Shown: in pieces, positions 25,557 to 33,455 of the stretch
Layout: each line of letters begins with the position of its first letter
How positions within the stretch are numbered: position 1 is the first letter of the stretch
Assembly (NCBI GenBank): GCA_045539425.1
Contig: JAZQFH010000005.1
Location: 1-64,000 of the forward strand
Source: RUG14871 sp045539425
GTDB lineage: Bacteria; Bacillota_I; Bacilli_A; Erysipelotrichales; Erysipelotrichaceae
Length of the DNA: 64,000 nucleotides
Reading direction: 5' to 3'
Position numbers and translations under genes: made by a program
The notes under the pieces: model-generated
The model's input: only the letters and a program-made list of their open reading frames with translations
The model's database searches: none
Told to the model about the DNA's origin: nothing

Positions 25557-27035
25557 CTAAGCCTGTTCCGTGTTACCCTTCCGGCTTTGAATCTCTTTCT
25601 GCATCTGCGGCAGCTTCTCTTCAATATTGAGGAAATAGAGGATGACAATGGACAGAATGGACTGAATGAGCGGGACACAGTAGCGGATGAAATACAGCCA
25701 GTTGATGACTCCCTGCGGCTGATTCACGCCCAATGTTGCCTGATAGCCGAAATGGCTTAAGCCGGTTTCATACACGCCCGCGAAAACACCGGTCAGAATC
25801 GTGGAAATTGCCCCGGTGATCGCAAGAGCCACCGTTCCTTCCGGACGGAAGTTGAACTTGTATTCCACTTCGTCATTGGCGGAATACAGTAAGGAGTTCA
25901 GAATATAGACATTGGCTAACGTACCTACGTTATAGATAAAGTAGGAGATCGTCGCCATGATAAAGTTGTTTCTCACAATTAATCCCATCACGCAGCCGAT
26001 AATGTTGATGCAGGAGAACAGTATTGTTGTCTTGCGGATCGTAAGTTTCTTGCTGAGCGGATAAATACAGAGAATGCCGATTCCCATCGGTAACCCCGAG
26101 GCAATCGTATAGAACAGGTTGTAGTTATTCTCCGCTGTAGCACCTAAAATCACCGTGCAGAAGTTCGTATTCAGGTTATAGCCCTGCAGGTTGTAAACGA
26201 TGTTGTTTAACATCGTCATAAGAAAGGCTAAGACCCAGTAATGACAGCGGAATAAACAAAGGAAGCGGTCCTTCACGGATGATTTTTCCTCTTTGTTGTA
26301 AATGGAGCCTTCAATCTCCTCCGCTTCCACCGTTACTCTCTCATACGTATAGAAGTAGTTGATAAAAGAGAGCGGAACGGAGAGAAGAGAAACGATTCCG
26401 ATCAACAGAATCCAGTTCTGCTGCGGATGATTATGGAGGAAGGTGTAATACAAAATGGAACCGACCACCAGCGTAACCGCCGTGCCGACTAACAGATAGG
26501 CGGAAACGCGGTCAAACATCGTGACCTGGTTTCTATCATTCTGGTTTCTGGTTCCCAGTGTCAGCATGTTGGTTCTTAAGTTGAACATCGTCAGACCGAT
26601 TCCGTTATAGAGAACGGAAAAGACGTACACCCATGCCAGGCGGAAGCCATCACTGCCGGACGGAATCGCAAACATGAAGAAAGAAGAAACCGCGCAGATC
26701 AGCTGTCCGATCAGAACAAACGGACGGATCTTTCCCTGGGAAGACTGGCTGTGCTCAACAAGATACGCCACCAGTAAGCCTGCAATCATGGAAATGATCT
26801 TGGTGATCCAGGACATGACTAAATAGGTCCCGACACCGAAGATTCTGTCGATGTAGAAAACTTCCGTATAGTAGAGTTCCGCAAGCTGGTTGACCACGGC
26901 CATTAATGCCAGCATGCCGAACGGGCCGATCAGATAACCGAGGATCTTTTCTTTGGTACTCATCTCCTCGCTTTTCACGCGGGAATCCATGAACTTCGTT
27001 TCAAAGATTCCGGATTTCAAAAATTCTGACTTCAT
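25557..27035 (-). CDS. GPH-family sugar:cation symporter
   Basis: The 492-residue protein has about 12 predicted membrane helices and the glycoside-pentoside-hexuronide layout, with FGVGTYLVMSWITKI and SQGKIRPFVLIGQ in the loop after helix 2. It probably imports the oligosaccharide or glycoside that the downstream GH78, GH3, GH2 and GH43 enzymes degrade. The ATG at 27035, with GAGGTG 6 bases upstream, is preferred to an in-frame GTG 9 bases earlier. It is the first gene of a six-gene operon and diverges from an AraC regulator. Confidence 0.9.
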   Translation of the reverse strand: MKSEFLKSGIFETKFMDSRVKSEEMSTKEKILGYLIGPFGMLALMAVVNQLAELYYTEVFYIDRIFGVGTYLVMSWITKIISMIAGLLVAYLVEHSQSSQGKIRPFVLIGQLICAVSSFFMFAIPSGSDGFRLAWVYVFSVLYNGIGLTMFNLRTNMLTLGTRNQNDRNQVTMFDRVSAYLLVGTAVTLVVGSILYYTFLHNHPQQNWILLIGIVSLLSVPLSFINYFYTYERVTVEAEEIEGSIYNKEEKSSVKDRFLCLFRCHYWVLAFLMTMLNNIVYNLQGYNLNTNFCTVILGATAENNYNLFYTIASGLPMGIGILCIYPLSKKLTIRKTTILFSCINIIGCVMGLIVRNNFIMATISYFIYNVGTLANVYILNSLLYSANDEVEYKFNFRPEGTVALAITGAISTILTGVFAGVYETGLSHFGYQATLGVNQPQGVINWLYFIRYCVPLIQSILSIVILYFLNIEEKLPQMQKEIQSRKGNTEQA

Positions 27036-27087
27036 ATGATACACCTCATTCTATACTTTCATTCTACTCAAAGCGAGTTCCGATATC

Positions 27088-27119
27088 TTGCATATTTGTT
27101 TGATAAATTATATATTTGT
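27088..27119 (+). promoter_or_regulatory. AraC promoter with two direct-repeat operator half-sites
   Basis: TTGCAT (27088-27093), 17 bases, TATATT (27111-27116) form a promoter for the AraC gene. Two identical ATATTTGT half-sites (27092-27099 and 27112-27119) lie in direct repeat with a 20-base period over the -35 and -10 boxes. This is the geometry of AraC-type half-sites and predicts autoregulation plus activation of the divergent transporter operon. Confidence 0.6.
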
Positions 27120-27125
27120 ATTAGA

Positions 27126-28298
27126 ATGAAACCGCTTTCTTTTGATTTGGAATATCTGTGTCAGAAAATGTCCGATTTGTCCGGTCTCCCGATCCGGATT
27201 TTTGAAAACGGGCAGCTGAAAAAGGCCATGAGCCTCACCCCGCTCAGCTACGACCCCTTCCTGTTACATGAAGACGAACTCTCCCGTTTTACGGATCATG
27301 TTGCCTATTACGTCACGGAGGACGGGGACTGCTACGGCATCATGAATACCGGGAAATACCGGCTGATTCTCGGACCTTCCTTTCAGAATCCCTTAAGCGG
27401 ACAGCGTCTGCACGATCTGGCCTTTGCGCTGGGTGTTCCAGCGAAGGATTACGAGGAATTCTGTGATTCCCTGAAAGCCATCGTGCAGTTTCCTCTCAAC
27501 AGCATGATCCAGATGATGTGCACGTTGAATCATGTCTTCCACGGGGAAATCCTGAATTTAAGCGATTTCCAGCAGGAAGAAGACCCCAGAAAATATCTTT
27601 ACCATAACGAGGGCGAAAGCCAGACCTCCGATGTCTATAAAGGCTATCTCATCGAGCAGAAGGTTGCCGAAATCGTCTCCTCGGGAAACGTGGAACTATT
27701 CAAGGAATGGATCCATGACGCACCTTCCGTACGCGGCGGCACCTTAGCAAGGGGGCTATTGCGCCAGCACAGGAATACCTTTATCGTCAGTGCCACCCTG
27801 ATTTCACGTGCGGCAATCCACGCCGGCATGAAGGTGGAAGACGCCTTTCATCTCAGTGACAGCTTCATTCAGCAGTGTGAAAATGCCCAGTCCGTGGAAG
27901 AGATCAACGCCTTAAGCTACCGCACGGTCTATCGCTTTACGGAAGAAGTGGGAAAGCTGAAAGAAATGCAGGATACATTGGGAATAAAAAAAGAGGTGTA
28001 CTACTATGTCGTGCACCACCTCTCTGACGCCATTAAAACGGAAGATGTTGCCAATTCCCTCTATCTGTCCCGTACGCATCTCTCCTCTGTATTTAAAAAG
28101 AACTACGGAGAGGACCTGAATCATTTCATTCACCGTGTCAAAATGGAAAAAGCGGCAGAACTGTTGCGGGATACCGATCGCGGAATCTCGCAGATTTCCG
28201 ACTATCTCGGCTACAGTTCCCCTTCGCACTTTGACAGGGTCTTTCGCTCTTTCCATACCATTTCACCAAAGCAATACAGAAAAAAGGAAACCGTTTGA
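27126..28298 (+). CDS. AraC-family regulator of the glycosidase/transporter operon
   Basis: The 390-residue protein has a long N-terminal sensor region (about 1-280) that is not a simple cupin and a C-terminal AraC DNA-binding domain (about 285-385): VANSLYLSRTHLSSVFKKNYGE, then ISQISDYLGYSSPSHFDRVF and ISPKQYR. It diverges from the GPH-transporter glycosidase operon and very likely controls it. The start is set at ATG 27126; the -10 lies 9 bases upstream and no Shine-Dalgarno is present, so the mRNA looks near-leaderless. The inducer, probably a glycoside, is not known. Confidence 0.87.
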   Translation: MKPLSFDLEYLCQKMSDLSGLPIRIFENGQLKKAMSLTPLSYDPFLLHEDELSRFTDHVAYYVTEDGDCYGIMNTGKYRLILGPSFQNPLSGQRLHDLAFALGVPAKDYEEFCDSLKAIVQFPLNSMIQMMCTLNHVFHGEILNLSDFQQEEDPRKYLYHNEGESQTSDVYKGYLIEQKVAEIVSSGNVELFKEWIHDAPSVRGGTLARGLLRQHRNTFIVSATLISRAAIHAGMKVEDAFHLSDSFIQQCENAQSVEEINALSYRTVYRFTEEVGKLKEMQDTLGIKKEVYYYVVHHLSDAIKTEDVANSLYLSRTHLSSVFKKNYGEDLNHFIHRVKMEKAAELLRDTDRGISQISDYLGYSSPSHFDRVFRSFHTISPKQYRKKETV

Positions 28299-28313
28299 TT
28301 TCCTTCTTTTTTT
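28282..28313. terminator. Bidirectional terminator between AraC and rhaB
   Basis: AAGGAAA (28284-28290) pairs with TTTCCTT (28299-28305), with a T run on the plus side and TTTTTC on the minus side. The AraC stop codon is in the loop. Confidence 0.75.
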
Positions 28314-29577
28314 ACTGTTTCAACTGAATCCGAAGATTCCCGATTGCGGTTGCCTCGATTGGAAGCGCAACGACCTTCTTTCCGCTGGCCTCTTCCGTCA
28401 GACGGTTCAGAAAGCCGTTCTTCGCGCCGCCTCCGACAATATAGAGGCTCTGATATGTTTTCTGCGTATTGTGCTCCAGTTCTCTGATGGCCAGGTCATA
28501 CGATCTTGCTAGAGAAAGATAGGCGCAGCGGAAATAGTCATATCTGCTTTCCGGTTTCTTCGTAAGTAAAGCATCGAATGCGGCTTTCATGCTGACTGGC
28601 GAGAGGAGGGATTCGTCGTTGGCATCAATGACCTCATCGAATGTGCTTTCTTCGGCTTTTTTTACAATATCGCCAATGTTTTCCTCTGCGCAGAGTTCCT
28701 TCTGCAGCTCGTTGACGATCCACATTCCCATAATGTTTTTCTGATAGCGGTTGTATCCCACACCGCCTTCATTGGAGTAATTGGCTAAACGGGAGTTCTC
28801 ATCCGTCAGAGGACGCTCGGTCTTTACGCCCAATAAGCTCCACGTTCCGCTGGAAAGATACATTTCGTTTCCTTCCATCGGGATTCCTTCCACGGCACTT
28901 CCCGTATCATGCGTCGCGCACAGGAGAACCGGGATCCCGTCATATGTTCCGACTGTTTCTCCCGGTGCGCTGAGTTTCGGGAACAGTTCTTCCGGCAGAC
29001 CCAGTTTCTCAATGATCTCCGTATCGAACTCCAGAGTTGTATGGTTGATCATACCCGTGGTGGTCGCATTGGTGAATTCCCTTTTCTTCACTCCGGTCAG
29101 CTTGTACATCAGGTATTCCGGAATCATCAGAAAATCCGTAACCCCGGTAAGTCTTCCCTGTTTCAGGTCATCGTAAAGCTGATAGATGGTATTGAACGGC
29201 TGGAACTGGCAGCCGGTATGCTCATACAGCACTTCAAACGGAATCTTTGTGTGAACTTCGTCGATCACTGCTTCCGTTCTGTGATCGCGATAGGCATAGA
29301 CCGGATAGACTTCTTCGTCCCCTTTTAAAAGAACATAGTCCACACCCCATGTGTCAATGGAAAGTGAGCTCAGCGGATAGAGGTCTCTGGCAATGCGGAT
29401 ACCTTCCTTCACCTCACGGAGAAGATGTTCCACATTCCAGACCAAATGTCCGTTTTCTTCACTGACACCGTTATGGAAGCGGTAGACTTCACATGTCTTC
29501 AGTTCCCCTTCTTCCTCCCAGCCGACGATGTGACGTCCGCTGGAGGCGCCGATATCAATCGCCAGTGCGTATTTCAT
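28312..29577 (-). CDS. rhaB: Rhamnulokinase
   Basis: The 421-residue FGGY kinase makes L-rhamnulose 1-phosphate. The N-terminal ATP/phosphate motif is AIDIGASSGRHI, STDTWGVDY-like sequence (SIDTWGVDYVLL) marks sugar binding, and GGGAKNGFLNRL is the C-terminal adenosine motif. ATG 29577 is chosen; the frame extends further upstream into rhaD but the domain starts here. It is the last gene of rhaA-rhaD-rhaB, one base after rhaD. Confidence 0.95.
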   Translation of the reverse strand: MKYALAIDIGASSGRHIVGWEEEGELKTCEVYRFHNGVSEENGHLVWNVEHLLREVKEGIRIARDLYPLSSLSIDTWGVDYVLLKGDEEVYPVYAYRDHRTEAVIDEVHTKIPFEVLYEHTGCQFQPFNTIYQLYDDLKQGRLTGVTDFLMIPEYLMYKLTGVKKREFTNATTTGMINHTTLEFDTEIIEKLGLPEELFPKLSAPGETVGTYDGIPVLLCATHDTGSAVEGIPMEGNEMYLSSGTWSLLGVKTERPLTDENSRLANYSNEGGVGYNRYQKNIMGMWIVNELQKELCAEENIGDIVKKAEESTFDEVIDANDESLLSPVSMKAAFDALLTKKPESRYDYFRCAYLSLARSYDLAIRELEHNTQKTYQSLYIVGGGAKNGFLNRLTEEASGKKVVALPIEATAIGNLRIQLKQ

Positions 29578-29578
29578 C

Positions 29579-30418
29579 TTAGCGTTCTCCGATCTTATCG
29601 CTTTTCTTTTCGTAGAGATATTTCTCATCCAGAGTGATGCCGAACGGTTTCTGCAGATCACGGAAATTCTGCGGGGAGATGGTGTTGCGCTTGGTGTTGG
29701 ACATGCTCATGACCTTGACCAGAATCTCGGCACTCTTTTCCACCGTATGCATTAAGCCGAAGGTTTCATCGAAGTCGTGTCCCGTCACAAACATGCCGTG
29801 ATGAGCCCAGACTGCCACGTTTTTCTCTCTCATGATTTCGGATGTCTTCTCTCCGATTTCTCTTCCGCCCGGAACCATCCATTCCACGACGCCGATTCCC
29901 TGCGGGAAGACGACCGGACATTCCGTTTCCATCTCCCAGATTTCTCTCGTGAAGACTTCATCTTCCAGAGGCAGAACAAACGTTAAGGCAACGATATTGG
30001 CCGGATGGGCATGGTAGACAATACGCAGTCCTTCATCCCGTTTCTTCAGAACTTCAAGGTTCATTAAGTGGGACGGCAGTTCGGAGGTCGGCTTGCCGCC
30101 GGCAGTTAAGCCGTAGACGATCTTATATTTACTTCCTGTTTCATCCAAGCGAATGATGCAGACATTTTCTTCAAAATTCAGAATGACATTACGCATGTAG
30201 CGGCCGCTGCCCGTGACCATGAAGTATTCATTGGCAAGACCCGGTACTTCGGCACCGATTTCACGCCATTCCGCGTTTTCATTGAAATACGGACGGGCTT
30301 CTTCCACTTCCGCTTCCGTAAGACGGCAGGAAAGGTTTCCGCCATTGCGCTCATGCCAGCCCTGTAACCAGCCGTCATTGCACAGTTTGATAAAATCCTG
30401 TTTCAGTTTTGTATTCAT
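29579..30418 (-). CDS. rhaD: Rhamnulose-1-phosphate aldolase
   Basis: The 279-residue class II, zinc-dependent aldolase splits L-rhamnulose 1-phosphate into dihydroxyacetone phosphate and L-lactaldehyde. Metal-binding histidines are seen in YHAHPAN (about 140) and WAHHGMFVTG (about 213), and NGGNLSCRL near the start binds phosphate. Length fits the RhaD family. It lies one base after rhaA's stop and one base before rhaB. No lactaldehyde reductase gene is seen in the window. Confidence 0.95.
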   Translation of the reverse strand: MNTKLKQDFIKLCNDGWLQGWHERNGGNLSCRLTEAEVEEARPYFNENAEWREIGAEVPGLANEYFMVTGSGRYMRNVILNFEENVCIIRLDETGSKYKIVYGLTAGGKPTSELPSHLMNLEVLKKRDEGLRIVYHAHPANIVALTFVLPLEDEVFTREIWEMETECPVVFPQGIGVVEWMVPGGREIGEKTSEIMREKNVAVWAHHGMFVTGHDFDETFGLMHTVEKSAEILVKVMSMSNTKRNTISPQNFRDLQKPFGITLDEKYLYEKKSDKIGER

Positions 30419-30419
30419 A

Positions 30420-31673
30420 TTAGCCTCTCTTGCTTAAAACTTCCTTTTCGTAGCGTTCGACTTCCGCAAACCATTCGCGTTCGCCCGGCTTGTTGCATGC
30501 TTTCAGGTATTCTTCCCAGATATCCGTAAACGGCATGACTTTCATCTCTTCCTGTAAAGCCATCAGCTTGCTGAAATTCTGCTCATCCTGTAACTTCTTC
30601 ATTTCTTCCGTCGGCTGTAAGAGTGCGAACAGAAGTGCTTTCTGCAGGTTGCGATATCCTGTTACCCATGCGGAGATGCGGTTGATGGAAGCATCGAAAT
30701 AGTCCAGCGCGATATTGACGCGGTCCGCACCGCAGCGGATGATTTCTCTGGCAATTTCCTTTGTCTCATCATCAAAGAGGACCACATGGTCGCTGTCCCA
30801 GCGGACCGGGCGCGTCACATGCAGGGCAATCTCATCAAAGAACGTCAGCAGTGCCGGGATCTTATCGGAGACCACTTCCGTCGGATGATAATGTCCGTTA
30901 TCCATGAGCGGAATGCATTTATCCTTATTGAAGGCGGCATAGCTCAGTGTGAATTCCGCACTGCCTGTCGTATAGGATTCCACGCCGATGCCGAATGTCT
31001 TGGATTCGACGCATGGTTTCACTTTATTGAAATCGTACGGTTCGCTTAAGATGGCATCAATGCTTTCCTTATAGCGCATTCTCGGGCCCATTCGGTCACC
31101 CGGAACATCCTTGAAACCGTCACCCGTCCAGATATTCATGACGCATTTCTCACCCAGTTCTTCCGCTAAGTAGTTGGAGATGCGGATGCAGGCCTTGCCG
31201 TGCTCGATCCAGAATTTTCTAGTTTCCTCGTTCGCGCTGGAAAGCGTGAGCGGATCGCATTTTTCATGAGAGAAGAATGTCGGGTTAAAGTCGCAGCCTA
31301 AACCGCGTTCCTTGCAGAAATCAACCCACTTCTGGAAATGCTTCGGTTCCAGTTTGTCTCTGTCTGCCCATTCACCGTTTTCAAAGATGGCATAGGAGGC
31401 ATGCAGGTTCATCTTCGGCTTGCCCGGAATCAGTTTTAAGACTTCGTCCAGATCCTGCATGAGTTCTTCCGGATTGGAAGCTCTGCCCGGATAGTTTCCC
31501 GTCGTCTGGATTCCGCCCGTCAGCGGTTTGTTCGGGTCCGTATCAAATCCGCGGACATCGTCTCCCTGCCAGCAGTGCAGTGACACGGAGATGTTCTTTA
31601 ATGTTTCAATGGCTTTTTCTGTATCCACTCCATACGCGGCATAGCGTTCTTTTGCGTCTAAGTATCTGTTCAT
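30420..31673 (-). CDS. rhaA: L-rhamnose isomerase
   Basis: The 417-residue enzyme converts L-rhamnose to L-rhamnulose. Family signatures include CWQGDDVRGFD near the start, NLHASYAIFE, NIWTGDGFKDVPGDR and MDNGHYHPTEVVSDKIPALL with metal ligands. AGCGAGG precedes the ATG. It is the first gene of the rha operon; a cre-like site and tandem repeats lie upstream, and an AraC gene diverges from it. Confidence 0.96.
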   Translation of the reverse strand: MNRYLDAKERYAAYGVDTEKAIETLKNISVSLHCWQGDDVRGFDTDPNKPLTGGIQTTGNYPGRASNPEELMQDLDEVLKLIPGKPKMNLHASYAIFENGEWADRDKLEPKHFQKWVDFCKERGLGCDFNPTFFSHEKCDPLTLSSANEETRKFWIEHGKACIRISNYLAEELGEKCVMNIWTGDGFKDVPGDRMGPRMRYKESIDAILSEPYDFNKVKPCVESKTFGIGVESYTTGSAEFTLSYAAFNKDKCIPLMDNGHYHPTEVVSDKIPALLTFFDEIALHVTRPVRWDSDHVVLFDDETKEIAREIIRCGADRVNIALDYFDASINRISAWVTGYRNLQKALLFALLQPTEEMKKLQDEQNFSKLMALQEEMKVMPFTDIWEEYLKACNKPGEREWFAEVERYEKEVLSKRG

Positions 31674-31700
31674 GATTATACCTCGCTTCTTTACATTATC

Positions 31701-31726
31701 ATTTTAGCGGATTTAAAGCGGTTTCA
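31701..31726 (-). promoter_or_regulatory. rhaA upstream repeats and cre-like site
   Basis: The plus strand shows tandem ATTTTAGCGG (31701-31710) and ATTTAAAGCGG (31711-31721), a possible AraC-type site with one-helical-turn spacing. Overlapping it, the minus strand reads TGAAACCGCTTTAA (31726-31713), which matches the CcpA consensus TGWAANCGNTNWCA at all but one position. Both suggest activation by the divergent AraC protein and carbon catabolite repression. Confidence 0.5.
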
Positions 31727-31773
31727 TCATATCCGTATTCAAATAAAAAACTGTCCTTTCTTGCAACTTGAGG

Positions 31774-31779
31774 TATAAT
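31774..31779 (+). promoter_or_regulatory. Consensus -10 of a leaderless AraC transcript
   Basis: TATAAT ends 6 bases before ATG 31786, so transcription should start at or next to the A of the ATG. The -35 region (CTGTCC) is poor. Confidence 0.6.
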
Positions 31780-31785
31780 GAATTC

Positions 31786-32754
31786 ATGAATGAAATGTTA
31801 TTGGAAAAACTGAGTCGCATCACGGAAGAGGAGCAGGCCATTCTGAACGGGGAAGACCATGTCAACAGAAGTCTGTACTATTCCAGTGAAACGGACAACC
31901 AGATCGATTCCGCAAGAGTCCTTGCGAACGGGAAGCTGATCGACATCCGGCCGCATACCCGCTTTGTGCACTTTCCGCCTCACACCCACAACTATGTGGA
32001 ATTCATCTACATGGTCAAAGGCGAAACGACGCATATCATTGACGGAGAGAGAATCTTACTGCGGGAAGGCGATCTGCTCTTTTTAAACCAGCATGCCACT
32101 CAGGAAATCTATCCGGCATCCAAAGATGATATCGCAGTCAATTTCATGATTTTGCCGCAGTTCTTTGATGAAGCCTTCCGCATGATCAGTGCGGAGCAGA
32201 GTTCTCTCAGAGACTTCATCATCAGTTGTCTGACTTCCAGAAATTCCCAGTCCAACTATCTCTATTTTCATGCCCACAGTCTCATCCCGGTCCAGAACCT
32301 TCTGGAAAATCTGATCTGGAATCTTTTGGAGGATGAGCCGAACAAGCGCAGCATGAATCAGATCACGATGGGACTATTATTCCTTTCCATGATCAACCAC
32401 TCCAGTAAGATCGAAATCTCTGAGAACTCCTTTGATCAGCAGATCACGATGGAGCTCTTAAGTTATGTCCAGAACGAATACAAAACGGCGACACTGGCGG
32501 AATTCGCGAATGAACACCACATGGATGTCTATACCGTAAGCCGCATTATCAAGAAACAGACCGGATCTACTTTCAAAGCGCTTCTGGAAGAGCGCAGAAT
32601 GGACCATGCCTGCTTCCTATTAAAAAACACGGCCCTGACCGTGGAAGATATCGCATTGAATATCGGCTATGAGAACCTCAGTTTCTTTTACCGGCTCTTT
32701 CAGAAGGTTTACGGAAAAACACCCCGTCAGTACCGGATCGACAACAGAGGATAG
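31786..32754 (+). CDS. AraC-family regulator of rhamnose genes
   Basis: The 322-residue protein carries an N-terminal cupin (about 45-120: FPPHTHNYVEFIYMVKGE, REGDLLFLNQHATQEI) and a C-terminal AraC domain (LAEFANEHHMDVYTVSRII and VEDIALNIGYENLSFFYRLF). The PRQYR-type end is present. It diverges from rhaADB, so it is the probable rhamnose sensor, comparable in role but not in detail to RhaS/RhaR. The ATG at 31786 sits at the expected transcription start of a TATAAT promoter, suggesting a leaderless mRNA; an in-frame upstream start at 31768 would lie before the promoter. A terminator follows 3 bases after the stop. Confidence 0.87.
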   Translation: MNEMLLEKLSRITEEEQAILNGEDHVNRSLYYSSETDNQIDSARVLANGKLIDIRPHTRFVHFPPHTHNYVEFIYMVKGETTHIIDGERILLREGDLLFLNQHATQEIYPASKDDIAVNFMILPQFFDEAFRMISAEQSSLRDFIISCLTSRNSQSNYLYFHAHSLIPVQNLLENLIWNLLEDEPNKRSMNQITMGLLFLSMINHSSKIEISENSFDQQITMELLSYVQNEYKTATLAEFANEHHMDVYTVSRIIKKQTGSTFKALLEERRMDHACFLLKNTALTVEDIALNIGYENLSFFYRLFQKVYGKTPRQYRIDNRG

Positions 32755-32756
32755 AA

Positions 32757-32795
32757 AAAAATCAGTGGAAGAGTCACTTCCGCTGTTTACTTTTT
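32757..32795 (+). terminator. Terminator of the rha AraC gene
   Basis: CAGTGGAAG (32763-32771) pairs with CTTCCGCTG (32777-32785) with one G-U pair, followed by TTTACTTTTT. Confidence 0.8.
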
Positions 32796-32845
32796 ATGAT
32801 TCCAAAGTTCCGGACGGCCTGGCCGCGTTTTACATCGCAGTACAT

Positions 32846-32881
32846 ATAAAAATACAGTCAGCATGTATCCATGCTGACTGT
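32846..32881 (-). terminator. Terminator of the EIIBC operon
   Basis: ACAGTCAGCATG (32854-32865) and CATGCTGACTGT (32870-32881) form a perfect 12-bp stem. On the minus strand it is followed by ATTTTTATA. Confidence 0.85.
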
Positions 32882-32896
32882 ATGAAATCTGTATTT

Positions 32897-33139
32897 TTAC
32901 CAGTTCTTTCCGTCTTCCAATACACGGAACACAATGGCTTTCCCGAAGGGCTGGGATTTCAGAAAACCTTTGGTAAAGGAAACGATGTCCTTCCCCTCTT
33001 CGTAGTTTGACACCTCAAACTGAATCTGTGTCATCATGTTTTTCGGATGACCGAGATAGGTATATTTCGGGCTGTCCAGAGCTTCCAGACATGCCATGAT
33101 TTCCTTTTGTTTGATTGGAGCATCGATGTTGATTTTCAT
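32897..33139 (-). CDS. Small unknown protein of the PTS operon
   Basis: I do not recognise this 80-residue soluble protein. It starts MKINIDAPIKQKEI and has a mixed alpha/beta look, with KYTYLGHPKNMMTQIQFEV in the middle and no membrane segment. It follows the free EIIB gene by one base and ends at the operon terminator, so it is expressed with the PTS genes. One histidine (YLGHPKN) is present, but the size and pattern do not match a known EIIA. ATG 33139 is preferred over GTG 33148, which would overlap the EIIB stop; GGTGAG is a fair ribosome site. Confidence 0.7.
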   Translation of the reverse strand: MKINIDAPIKQKEIMACLEALDSPKYTYLGHPKNMMTQIQFEVSNYEEGKDIVSFTKGFLKSQPFGKAIVFRVLEDGKNW

Positions 33140-33140
33140 A

Positions 33141-33443
33141 TTACTCACCGATTTCCTTGATGACTGTGTTGAGAACGTTGTCTCCGCGCATCAGACCGTA
33201 GTCTGACATGTTAATGACTTCCACGCGTTTTCCCGGCAGTTTTCCCTGCACTTTGGCAAGTTCATAGCGGACCTGCGGGCCAAGCAAAACGATATCCGCT
33301 TCCGGGCCGTGAGCTTCCACTTCACTGACCGGGAAGGCAATGATTTCGCAGTCATAATTGATTTTCGCTGCATGATCCTGCATTTTCTTAACTAAAACGC
33401 TGGTGCTCATGCCTGCAGCGCAGAATAAATAGATTTTCTTCAT
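33141..33443 (-). CDS. PTS EIIB, lactose/cellobiose family
   Basis: This free 100-residue EIIB carries phosphate on the cysteine in LFCAAGMSTS (Cys8) before passing it to sugar bound by EIIC. The Rossmann-like fold is complete: ADIVLLGPQVRYEL and RVEVINMSDYGLMRGD follow in family order. An EIIB domain is also fused to the EIIC encoded five genes upstream in the same operon, so the operon has two EIIBs, and this one may serve another permease or add capacity. It is preceded by the MBL-hydrolase gene. Confidence 0.92.
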   Translation of the reverse strand: MKKIYLFCAAGMSTSVLVKKMQDHAAKINYDCEIIAFPVSEVEAHGPEADIVLLGPQVRYELAKVQGKLPGKRVEVINMSDYGLMRGDNVLNTVIKEIGE

Positions 33444-33455
33444 ACTTTGTCCTTC

